Assembly: GCA_022925895.1 (NCBI GenBank)
Contig: JAKSYS010000387.1
Coordinates: 1 to 58,220 of the forward strand
Direction: 5' to 3'
Source of the DNA: Fragilaria crotonensis
Taxonomy: Eukaryota > Bacillariophyta > Fragilariophyceae > Fragilariales > Fragilariaceae
DNA: 58,220 bases
The position numbers were made by a program, and so were the translations under genes. Position 1 is the first letter of the stretch; every line of letters starts with the position of its first letter. Below the pieces are notes generated by a model, which was not told the origin of the DNA, ran no database searches, and saw only the letters and a list, made by a program, of their open reading frames with translations. Positions 44,599-55,600 of this stretch are shown piece after piece.

Positions 44599-45805
44599 AG
44601 AAAAAGTACCCCGAGACTTTGGGACTATGGTTTTGTGTGGGTTTGCGAGACCGAGAACTTGTGCGCCAACTTTTCGAAGTACGCGGAAGGCCGAACCCCT
44701 TTAGAGATCATTACGGGTGAGACACCCGATATATCAGATATTTAGACTTTGAGTTTTACGATTGGGTGACTTTCCGCAGTAATGCGGGTCTGGGAGATGT
44801 ACAACTTGGCAGATGGCTTGGTGTGTCTCACCGTGTGGGTCGCATGATGTCCTACTGGATCCTTCCGGAAAGTGCGATCCCGGTTTCAGCCACTACGGTA
44901 CAACGATTAACCAACGACGAACGGAGCACTGACGAAATGAAACAACGGATGTCGGAGTATGAAACAAAAGTAAGATTTGCTTTCGAGGCTAAATCAGCGG
45001 ACATTATGAACACGTTGAAGGATGTGGAACCAAGCAAGATCATCGATCACGAGAATGAAGACGAGGAGTTCTTTGCAGAATTCACGAGAGTAATTGATGA
45101 CGGACTTTGCCACATGCCGAAGATGAAGAGAACGAGGTGATTCGAATGACAGAGGTGGAACCTGATCATTACCTTGGCATGGAATGGCACTTCCCCGAGG
45201 CGATGATGGGACGATGATACACGCACGCGTAACGAAACGTCTCAGAGATGATGAGGGAATCCCGTTGGAACAGCAAGCAGTAATCCCCTATTGGACTCGC
45301 GAGCGTACGAAGTCGAGTTCGTCGACGGAACGTTGAGGAACTTACCGCCAACATCATAGCGGAGAATTTGATTGCTCAGGTTGACGAAGAAGGTCACCGA
45401 CAAATGATGCTGGAGGAGATCCTAGATCATCGCATTACCTCGGAGGCAATTCCAAAAGCCAGGGGACCTATGTCAATCAGTACGGCGTTACACGACGAAA
45501 ACAAACCACGCGAGGCTGGGAATTGCTCATCCAGTGGAAGGATGGATCTACGGATTGGGTTGCAATGAAGGACTTTAAAGAGTCTTACCCCGTTGAACTA
45601 GCTCTCTATGCGGTCGATAGAGGGATCAGTGATGAACCTGCTTTCGCATGGTGGATCGATTATGTGTTGAAAAGCAGAAACGCATCCTACAAAGGTCAAA
45701 GCGAAATCGAAGTATTGGGCTCGTACGCATAAGTACGGAGTACGTGTACCAAAGAGTATTAAGGAAGCAATCGAAATTGATAGAGAAAACAACAATAGCC
45801 TTTGG
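44599..45805 (+). pseudogene. E pol: integrase tail and linker (frameshifted)
   Basis: Short frames continue the polyprotein. 'RWLGVSHRVGRMMSYWILP' (44766-45140) matches the D integrase tail. 'LIQWKDGSTDWVAMKDFKES' (45523-45732) matches the W-K-D-G-S/T-x-W-V module before reverse transcriptase that is also in A, D and F. At least four indels are needed across this stretch. Confidence 0.8.
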
Positions 45806-47436
45806 ATGGACGCAGTCAAACTCGAGATGAACAATGTTCGCGTCGCATTCGAAGAATTTGATGGTGACCCGAGTACTCTGATTGGGTACACGCAAATTAC
45901 GGGCCACCTTGTTTTCGACGTCAAGCTCGGTGAGAACTTTAGACGCAAGGCAAGGTACTGTGCAGACGGGCACAAGACAGGAGCACCTGCGTCAGTAACA
46001 TACAGTACAGTTGTGTCGCGAGATTCGGTACGAATCTTACTCACCATTGCTGCCCTTAACGAGTTAAACGTTCTTGGAGCTGATGTACAAAATGCCTTTC
46101 TTACCGCACCGAATAAAGAAAAGTGTTGGATGGTTGCTGGACCCGAGTTTGGTCCGGATGAAGGAAAGGTCTTTTTGGTGGTGAAGGCTCTTTATGGATT
46201 GAAATCGGCAAGTTTCAGTTTCCGTGCGTTCATGGCAGAGAAACTAGTGGAACTTGGGTTTCAGTCCACGCTTGCTGACCCTGATGTGTGGCTACGAGCT
46301 GCGACGAAGAATGACGGTGAGTCGTACTATGAATACGTGCTCATGTATGTCGATGATATTTTGGCAATTTCCTGTAATGCCGAAGCAATCATGAATGATG
46401 TTCAGACTACATTCAAGTTCAAGAATGACAAAGTTCAACTTCCCGAGTTTTATCTCGGAGCAAAATTGCAAGAGAAGTTTCTAAATGGAAAAAAGTGTTG
46501 GACGGTGTCGAGCCATGATTATGTTAAAGCTTCTATCAGAATGTACAGGAGGCAATTAAGGGTACGTCGCGAAAATTACCAACCAAGCATGTCGAAACAC
46601 CTATGTCCGCGTCGTATATCCCAGAATTGGACGCCACCGAAGAACTTAACGATCGAGACACTACTTTTTACCAAGAACTCATAGGTATCCTTCGATGGGC
46701 CACTGAGATTGGACGAGTGGACATCCTGTTGGAAGTGTCCTTGTTATCACAGTATCAGGCCAACCCGCGAGAAGGCCACATGGAGCAACTGTTGCATGTC
46801 TTTGGATATCTGAATCGCCATGCCAAGGTGACGATCTATCTTTCACCAGAGCTTCCGGTAATTGATTATGGCGACTTTAGAACAAGGAAGGAAGACTTTG
46901 CAGAGATTTATCGTGATGCTGAGGAAGCCATGCCTCATCGCATGCCAGTGCCGCGTGGCCGGAGTGTGACGACAACTGCTTACGTTGATGCATCTCATGG
47001 TGCAAACAAGGTAACGCGTCGATCGCATACGGGATATATCTTGTTCTTGAATCGCGCTCCTATTGTCTGGTATAGTAAGAAGCAACAAACGGTGGAAACG
47101 AGTGCCTTTTCGGCAGAATTTATTGCGATGAAAGCATGTCTCGAAGCGATTGAACATTTGCGGTTTAAGCTGAGGTGTTTTGGTGTCCCAATGCCAAAAG
47201 GCGAACCAACGCATGTGTTCTGTGATAATGAGAGTGTCGTCAAAAATACTTCTAATGTGGAATCGACGCTCAATAAGAAACATTCATCTGTAGCTTACCA
47301 TTTCTGTCGATGGTCAGCTGCTGCGGGGATTATTTCCGTTGCGCACGTAAGAACGGATTACAATTTGGCTGATTGCTTCACGAAGAGGTTACCGGTTGCC
47401 AAACGAGATTTCCTATTTGGAGAATGGACGTATTGA
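45806..47436 (+). pseudogene. E reverse transcriptase and RNase H
   Basis: The reverse transcriptase (45806-46600) reads 'HLVFDVKLGENFRRKARY', 'GADVQNAFLTAPNKEK', 'ALYGLKSASFSFRAF' and catalytic YVDDILA (about 46348). After one shift near 46590, the frame 46603-47436 carries the connection and RNase H: 'AYVDASHGANKVTRRSHTGY', 'SAFSAEFIAMKA' and 'VFCDNESVV'. It ends in TGA at 47434-47436. Only one break separates it from an intact enzyme. Confidence 0.92.
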
Positions 47437-47486
47437 TTTTGACGAATTGCGGCCATGCTAGTCATGGTGCCGTAATTCGAGGGGAC

Positions 47487-47712
47487 CAAGTAAAATCCGT
47501 TAGGATATCTACTGTCCCATGAGTCTACTGTACGTCTTCGCATCTGTGACATCCGGTGCTCAACCACGATTGCACGTTCAGTAGTGCATGATGTATGATG
47601 TATGATACGAATTCGATTCATAGTGTACACACAATTCTTTTATGACCATTTCGAGTAGTACCTTTGTAAGTTTCATCTTTATCTCCTTTATTACTACAGC
47701 TACATTTATTTG
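47487..47712 (+). repeat. E 3' LTR
   Basis: 226 bp, identical as read to the 5' LTR, preceded by the purine tract 'cgaggggac' (47478-47486). Confidence 0.92.
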
Positions 47713-47999
47713 GAATTGATGAGAAATTGCGTAGGGAGTGTTCTCATACCCGAAAGACCGCAATACTACGATAGACGTGCCATACGGATAAGTAAATGAC
47801 CGTGGCACGGAACGAATCAGTCTCTCAAAGACCGATTCGCAACAAATCTCCTAAATGTGATTAAGGCAAGTCATTATCCGATCGGCATAAATGTTGGCAC
47901 TCTGAAGGCGTTGGTATTCCCGGTTTTTCACCCTTGTATACCCTTGCTTGTTTCTTTAGGAATTTTCACACAAGACCACACCGAACCGATATCTCGACC

Positions 48000-49360
48000 A
48001 TGAACGCTGCCCTCCAACGATGCGGCTTTAACGCCCCGACTGTCACGTGGTTGATTGCTCAGAGATTTGCAACCCCGAATGACTTGATGCTCGCAACTGA
48101 GTCGGATCTCGACTCGATTGCCAGGAGTGTTGCTAGATCTGCACCGCGAGGAGCAGGCAACGTTACGATGCCATTCATCGCAGTGAAGAACTTGAAAGGC
48201 TTCCGTTTCTGGGCGGATGAGCGCAAGCGGACCGGGTTCGAAGCGAATCCCGAAAGTTTCACAGCTGACAAGGTTCCTGAGTTCACGGCCAAGTGCCAAG
48301 AATACCAGGAACAGAAGGAGGCAGCAAAAGACGAAGATGCATCCAAGCCTGACAGTCTTAAGAAGTTGGTCAACTGGGCATTGTGGAATGAGTCCTTCCA
48401 GAATTACCTTCGTCAAATCCTTAGTGCTGCGAAGATCCCACTCGTTTACCTCACCAGGGACGAAAGGAAGCGCCAGAGAATGTTCTTGATCCAGCGGACT
48501 TTGGAAGTCAATGGAGTACCTTATTGAAGCGACGGTACTCGAGGGACGACATTACGAATTGGATAACCCTCGATTCTATCGGGAATTGAAGACATTCGTC
48601 GTAAACGGAGAAGGGTGGTCATACATCAAGAAATTCGAGAGGTCGCAGGACGGTCGGAAGGCGTACTTGGCATTGAAGACGCAGTGTGAAGGCACCGCGT
48701 CCAAGATCACACGTAAGAACAAAGCCTACGCGTCGATCGCGAACGCGTCCTACAGTGGGTCGCGTCGCCAGTATAAATTCAAGATTTTATCAATGTCCAC
48801 CAGACCGCTCACAATGAAATCCTTGATTGCGATCCAACCGAGGCCGTCCCGAATCCAAGAAAGTTGCTGATTTTCTCAGGGAATTACCGATCCGAAATTG
48901 GAATCTGCCGTCTCAGTGGTGCTTGGCGATCCCAAGCTGCTGAACAATTCCAGGCATGTCAGCAATACCTGTCGACGACCGTGGAAAACAGGGCAACCCT
49001 CGAGAAAGTAAGGAAAGGAACATTTCGGGCGTGAAGAGCGGTGAGAAGACGGATAAGGCGGCGAAGGCAGGAAGTTGCCAAAGGGTTTTAAGTTAGAGAA
49101 TAAATATTACCCGCCAAAGATCTTCCGACTTCTGAGCCAGGAGCAAAAGACCAGCTTAAGGATTGGGGAGACAAGAAAGGCAAGAGATCCGTGGCCGCTT
49201 TAAAGAAACAAATCAAGGAGGAGTTGAAGAACGAGATGAAGAAACTGGCAAGAAACGACAATGATGGCGATGATGACCATGAGTCAAGCGCAGATGAAGC
49301 GGCCGGAAGGAATTCGGTCGCGGCGCTCACAAGAAGAAGCAGAAGCTGGATAAGGCCTGA
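48000..49360 (+). pseudogene. A3 gag
   Basis: Starts ATG 48000, 'MNAALQRCGFNAPTVTWLIA', and ends at TGA 49358-49360, in frame with the pol ATG 49379. The N-terminal 150 residues are open here without the shift seen in A2. Later indels (near 48470, 48780, 48870 and 48970) break it. Its sequence agrees with A1 and A2 apart from these. Confidence 0.85.
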
Positions 49361-49378
49361 CAATGCAGAACCGTTGCG

Positions 49379-49980
49379 ATGGTTTCGCGGGAGGTATACT
49401 CAGTGGATTACAATGCAATACACGGAGAGTGTCATCGTTCGGGTCGGTGCGAGATGGACTCTCACGCCGACACATGCGTGGCAGGAAGTAATTGCGTGGT
49501 TCTCGAGTATACCGGGAGATCAGCTGAGTCGAGGCTTATTCGCCTGATTACCCGTCGAAGCAGATTCCTATCGCAACGGTTGCAACGGCCTACGATTGTC
49601 CGACTTCCGGGGCCACGTATGTGATAATCATTAACGAAGCTCTTTACTTCGGAGACTCCTTACCATTTTCGTTACTTTCCCCTAACCAGCTCCGGGACAA
49701 CGATGTCCACGTCGACGAACGACACAGGCAACATGCACCTGACTCGATATTCGGTATTCTCGTTCCGTCCGAACCCCTACGAATCCCTTTTACCCTCGAA
49801 GGAGTTGTTGCCGGCTTTGATTCGAGACCCCCAACCCAAGACGAGCTTGATAATACTGCCCTGCATGTCGAACTCACCTCAGACGTTGAGTGGATTCCCC
49901 ACACCTTCGCGCTCTCGCTCGTGGAGGAGGATGTGTTGGACTCCGAAGACGAAGAGGAGATTACGAACTTGCGAGCAAGG
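49379..49980 (+). pseudogene. A3 pol remnant: protease region only
   Basis: From ATG 49379 through DSHADTCVAG and the following region to 'EEITNLRAR'. It then joins directly to the 3' LTR at a shared CAAGG (49976-49980). Integrase, reverse transcriptase and RNase H are missing, so the copy is non-autonomous. Confidence 0.9.
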
Positions 49981-50067
49981 TAATGCTCACTTTTCTATGT
50001 TTTAGATAATTCATAACTGAATCAAGACATGCTTTCCTACAAGGATGATCTACTTGTAGGATTAACA
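49976..50067 (+). repeat. A3 3' LTR remnant (last 92 bp)
   Basis: Equals LTR positions 127-218. It carries the A3-specific A variant also present in the A3 5' LTR. Confidence 0.9.
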
Positions 50068-50071
50068 GCAA

Positions 50072-52261
50072 TACCAACACATGGATGAGAGTAATTGATT
50101 TGTCTCGGCCAAAGGTCAAAGACTTGGCGTGTCCATGGTGATATGCTGCATATGATTCGGAGGTTATCCATGAAGGCATTGAATTGTCGTCGTCGTGAGA
50201 GAAGGTCAGTTGGGAAGCTAAGTTCCTGAAGGTTTGCAATCTTGGCATATTTCAGGAGCGTCCTTGTGAGGTCTTCAATCGGTGGATATGTGAAGTCGGT
50301 TCTGGTTGATGATGTCAGGGCACCATCTGGGGAGGTTAAGGGAGTTTGAGGCAGATCATCATCATTGTTTTCATGCTCATTGTCATCAAAAAATGTTTCA
50401 CAATTAGTTGGCGTGTTTGCAAACATTGGGTGGTGCACTTCTTGGTGAGCATTTGCTCCTTCTGGAGGTGCATTTTTGGTTGACGGAGCGTATGTTGTTG
50501 ATGTCTGCGTTTTCGGATTTTTTTCCGGTAAAATTAATGATCTGGGAGTTTGAACAGCAAGGGCATTGTGTTTGCAAAGGCTTTGTTGTTTCTCCAATTC
50601 ATACCTTATCACATTGCAATAATCCTCTGTTGCTACATTCACATCATTGTGTCTGTGGCCAGGAGGAGTAAGTGAGTTGCAAGTAATAGATTTTTCTTTG
50701 TTTTCATCATTTGAACACACAGAACTAGACTCACCAGGAATGACATGAAGGAGTGTCTCTGGTGTCTTGTTTGTGTATGGGTATTCTGGGTGATTGTGTG
50801 ACATTGTCTTGATCAAGTTGGTGATGCCTGCAGTCGTAGATAGTAGGCAATTGGAGGCGCTGTCGGTGGTGGGATGCAACTTGTGAGAGTTCTCAGCAAT
50901 TGACAGAAAACTGAAGGGATTGCAGCTTTCAAAAGCTGCAGGCTTTCTGTTCAAAAATTGTGGAAGTGTGACTGAGAATCGGGTAGTTTTCTTGTGCTTG
51001 ATGTCCGAAGCATGGTAGATCTTGGTGTCCGGCGGGTGGCGGAAGGCGGACGTAGTCTGTGGCTGTGCTGGAATCGTAGTCGTCAGCATGTCCGCAGATT
51101 CGTAGGTGGTGTCCGCGGGAGTCTTGTCTGTGTAGGGCGGCGTGGGAGGGGAATTCGACGTAGGGAATTTCGATTTCTCGTCCGGGGGAGTCTTGATGAA
51201 AATTTCTGTCATCGTTCGTTTCCATCGGATTCCGCATGACATGTTACCTATGTCAAGGCCGTTATCGGAAATGTCGTCGTTGAAGTTGGGGTTAACGGCA
51301 TTTTCAATTCCGGGATCGCGTTCGGACATCGGACCAATTCCGTCGTGCGGAACGGGGCCATTGATGGCGTCGCCGTGGACGGGGGTGTTCTCATCATTCT
51401 GAGTAGCAATTGAAGTGCCGACAGTTAGATGGGAAGTTGTAACCAAAGGGGTCACAGGGAAAGTGAGTTTGCCATCGTGTGTGACCACATTAATATGGTG
51501 CTTGAGGAATGGGATGACATTCTCAGGTGAAGTTGGGAAGAAAATTCTGTGAAGTTCTTCCAATCTCATAGGACGCTGCATCATTCTAGTATTTGTAGGT
51601 GGATTCAGCAGTTCTGGAGACTTGGAGAGGCACTCAGAGGAGAATTTGCAAGTTTGGCCATGGAACTTGTCCAACATTGCCATTATTGTTTTTGCTTGTT
51701 CTCTGTCAGTTCTTTGTGCCTGAAGGAAAGTAGACATGTTGTGGGAAGCTCTGGCTTCGCTGGATGTGGTGTCGTCGTCAGAATCGCTCTTGCGAGCTTC
51801 GCGCTTGCACGGCGTAGTAAAACGTGAGTTCTGCACTAATTCTTTGATGCAGTCCACTGTTCGGACGATTTCTCCTCGAGTATTCGTCGGAATTTTGATT
51901 GAGGACATGCATTGGAGAGCCCTTTTCAAGGCGGTTTGGATGATACCCCTCTTGTTGTAGTGGAGGTCTTCGGCGTTCGTCGCCGGAATCTTGAAAGAGT
52001 CGCATTTCGCGACTTCATTGTTGTTCTTGATCTTGATGGTTTCAACATAAAAATTGAATCTGACATTTTGGTTCATGATAGGCCTGTCGTAGGAGGCGAG
52101 TTGGAGGTCTTCTTGGCGCGGGATGATGGTGGAAGCGAAGGTATTGCGCGCATAAATGTCTTGAATGTCTTGGAGTTCGGCGGCTGCGATGTCGTTGATG
52201 GCGCCGTTTTTGATGGAAAGAGAATGGGAGCGACCCATATCGGTAGATCCTGCTTCGTAGG
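50072..52261 (-). pseudogene. H gene, N-terminal part of a very long Gag-like protein
   Basis: Open from the F LTR to the A3 junction, with a possible start at ATG 52238 ('MGRSHSLSIKNGAIND'). The first 250 or so residues are mixed charged and helical. The next 350 are Pro/Thr/Asn-rich and low in complexity. The last 100 ('PIEDLTRTLLKYAKI', 'RRQFNAFMDNLRIICSIS') begin a capsid-type domain that continues at 40963. With the other segments the protein would be roughly 1,090 residues, far longer than a usual copia Gag. No protease or polymerase is seen. The frame is also open upstream of the Met, so F may have cut off the true start. It could be a Gag-only element or a domesticated gag. Confidence 0.7.
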
Positions 52262-52449
52262 TGTTAATTCCACGTGATGATCAAATATTGATAAGCATGT
52301 CAAAGATATCTATAGTTAAACCGACCAATCACTGGAATGTGTGCACCTTTCCTGACCTCCGTAGTTTATACTGTCGTTCGTACTACTGTCCAATAATCAT
52401 ATTGTCGTACCGATGCCCATATACCAATACGCCACATGTGATATTAACA
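52262..52449 (-). repeat. F 3' LTR (188 bp)
   Basis: On the minus strand begins TGTTAATATCAC and ends GAATTAACA, with inverted TGTTAAT termini as in A. It is preceded by the purine tract 'cgaagtcgcgggac' (52450-52463). The other LTR is not in the window, so the length rests on the terminal motifs. Confidence 0.8.
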
Positions 52450-52639
52450 GTCCCGCGACTTCGATATAACCACGTTATTCAGGCGTAACATCCCATATTA
52501 ACCGGCGTTATAAATCCTTGTGACAGAGGCCCCGACCACTTCTAGCCTTAACCATTAACCTGGCAGTGATCTACTGTTTGGACAGTATCTATCCGCGTCC
52601 CCGTAGCAACGTCCCCGGGGTCACGTCCCCATGCTGCGA

Positions 52640-55600
52640 TTACCATAGGAGGTTCGCTAATAACTCCTTCATTTTAGGACCAGGCATCAACTTCGTCAGG
52701 ATATCCGCGAGGTTTGAACGCGTATCCTCCTTAGCAATCTTGATGGTTCCTGCAGCTATTGCTTCACGGACTCTATGAAAGTTGATTGCGGCGTGCTTTT
52801 CTTCAGGGTCGACTCCGGCCGTGAATTCGTAACCACCGCTGAGTTGTCACAGAAGACTGCACACTCGTCAGGGATAGGCACGCCCATCATTCGCAGCTTA
52901 TATCTCAACCCTTCGATCATTTCGATTGCAATCCGCATCGCCAGTAGTTCCGATCCATAAGTTGAGGCTTCAACAGTGTTCTGCCTCTTGGAAAACCATA
53001 AAATCGGCGCACGATTGACAAAGATAATGATTCCTGAATGTGACCGACGTGTTTCCCTGCATCCAGCATGATCCGCATCAACAAAGCAGGTCATACATAC
53101 CTCTTTCCCTCTCGGTTGAGGCATGTTGGTTGGTATGGCTTCGGCGGCATCTGGGTAAAACTCGGACCAGTCGCACTTGACGAATCGTTTACTCCTATAA
53201 GTCGGCACCGTATCATCAAAAACCATCGTTGAACGCGAGTGTGTCTTCAGGTATGCGAAGATATGGAAGGCCTGCTCGAGATGCCCTTGTCGTGCGGATA
53301 CGAGGTACCGAGACAATATTGAAACAGGCATTAGGATATCAATCCTCCCGAGCTCACAGATCCACCGCAATATCCCGATTAACCCTTGGAAATAGTTCAA
53401 CTGCTTGCTCCCTAATTCAGGGGAAAGGTCAAGATCCGGCCGATAACCACTTGCTAGTGGCGTCCTTACGTTTGGCATAAGCCTCATGTCGGCCTCTGAG
53501 AGCTCGCGCTCGACATCTTTGATCGCCTTCGCCACGTACGACGAAGATTCAAATGCCCACCTTACCTTGTCTGGGTCATCGCTATTCGGGATGCGAAACT
53601 TCTTCACGTTTGCCCCAAGATAGGTGTCCGGCTCCTTTATGCTTCCGGGTTTCAGCGTAAAGCGTTTCCCGAGCGCGTCCATGAAGACGTTCGGGTCGAT
53701 TCCTTGGAACACAAGATCGTCCACATACGAGATCACGTATTCATAAATGTGGTCTCCGTTCGACTTTTTCGCGCTCCTCATCCAGAGATCGGGGTCGGCT
53801 TTTGACGAAATGAACCCAAGCTCTCGCAAGTTCATTGCAAGATAATCACGGAACGAACGTCCGCTCGAACGCAAACCATACAACGCCTTCGCAATGATAG
53901 CCTTTTTTCCATTATATTCGGGGCCAAGCTGATCTGTGAACTTTGTCCACACCTTCTCTTTGTTAGGCGCAGCTAAATAGGCGTTCTGAATGTCACATGA
54001 AAGGACGTCCAAGTCATTAAGCGCTGCCAAGAGAAAGAATAGTCTGACAGTATCTCTACTGACAACTGATGCGAATGTTTCCTCTTTCGTTGCTTCCGTC
54101 ATGCTGCCTCTCGCGACCAACCTTGCCTTCCTGGTCAAGTCCATCTTGATATCGAAGACAAAATATGTTTCGACGAATGGAATCCAGGTGGTACCTGCGC
54201 GTCGTCAGTCTTGAGGAATTCGAAAGCAGGAAAGACGTTTCGTATCTCCTTCTCAATCGCCTTTTCCCAGAAGTCTGTCCCCGTTCTCTTGTCAATCGCT
54301 AATGCTTGGGCTACACTCTTTGGAAGCTCGAGTCCATATTTGTGAGTTACCGACCAGTATTTGGTTTTCACCTTCTTCAGAAGCCTTTCCCGTTTCTTTA
54401 AAACGAAGGGCACCCACCATCGGAATGCAGGTTCCTGCGTCAGCTTGTTCGCTACCGCGTAGTCCGCCACTTGTACCGGGTATGAGTCCTTTATGTCAGC
54501 AAGGGATACCCAGGTACTTGTGCCGTCTTTCCATTCGACTAACAGGCGCCATCCGCGAGTTGTACGCTTTGGTTTTGGGCCCGCCTTCGTCGAATAATAA
54601 GAATCTTCCTCGGATATCGCATCCGATGTCTTCTTGTGATCGATAATTTCCTGCATCAACAGGAGTTGTCGACCATTCTCATCAATCTGAGAATAAATGC
54701 ACTCGGCGATTAGGTTCGCCATATAAGTGTCTTCAGTCCCGTCCTCAAAACAAACGATGTATTCTCTCGTGTCAAGGATGGGATTCGGATTCGAGGATCC
54801 AATTGGCTTGCCGTCGCTATCACGTTTCCGACTTTTGACGGTGCCACGAAGCATTTCACCTCCCCTATCGGTGACGATCTGAGCGCTCAAGTATTTATCG
54901 AAAGCCTCGGGTGTGTATTCATCAGCGTCGGCCCGAAGCTTTGCAGCCTCATGTTCGTCAGCGTCATTCACATCCCCGAGTATCTCAACTTGTGGGAGCA
55001 CATCATTACCTAGCTCCGCAAACACCTCGTCGTTAGTCCGATCGTTTCCGATCTTTTCGTCAATCGACTTCAGCAACTCCTCGATATCCTCTCGCATGTC
55101 GGCCTTCTCTTCCGGGTCAGGGACCAAACTGTACTTCTCACGATAGGTTTGGCAGATTTTGGAAGGAGGAACACGGCGTCCCCTCCGCCATAGTCTTCTG
55201 CTGGCCCAAGCCAGCATGCCAATTCTCTCGTTGTCGCTATCAAGAAAAGCCACGACTTCATACCAGCCGTGCATGATGTACAGAGAGATGTCTGGCGTCC
55301 AACCGTGTACCTGTTCAAAGGCGCTCCTGCCATTCAGGTCGGATGTGAACCAGCAACAAAGGATCGGATCCTCGCGCATAAGTTCACCAAATAGTTCCAA
55401 AGCCGCCTCGGCGATTTCATTTTATCCTGTAACCTCCGTACCATCCTTTTAATTCCCTTATGTCCAACTCAGCCTTGTTCTGGAATGGCGAATGGGGTTC
55501 GGTATACTTCGGATCGATTGAGTATTTCCGGATCCGTTTCTTCCATTCCCGCCACCCTCCATTGTCGTGTCGTTGTCGCAAAGCAATGTCTCAGGAATTC

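Larger units (their letters stand above)
41319..47712 (+). mobile_element. Ty1/copia LTR retrotransposon E, complete, nested in A3
   Basis: 6,394 bp with two 226-bp LTRs identical as read. It is flanked by the 4-bp duplication GAAT (41315-41318 and 47713-47716). The uninterrupted target is seen in A2 (22691-22713). Gag, protease, integrase, reverse transcriptase and RNase H follow in copia order. Its proteins and LTRs differ from A, D and F, so it is a separate family. Frames are broken by several small indels although the LTRs are identical. Confidence 0.95.
40964..50067 (+). mobile_element. Ty1/copia A3, internally deleted, carrying nested element E
   Basis: A family A copy with a full 5' LTR (40964-41181), leader, gag, the first part of pol, and only the last 92 bp of the 3' LTR. 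It is flanked by a 4-bp duplication gcaa (40960-40963 and 50068-50071), and removal restores the H frame. Both its LTR pieces share a variant ('cctacaagg', not 'cctgcaagg') absent from A1 and A2, so they belong to one element. Without E it is about 2.7 kb. Confidence 0.93.
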
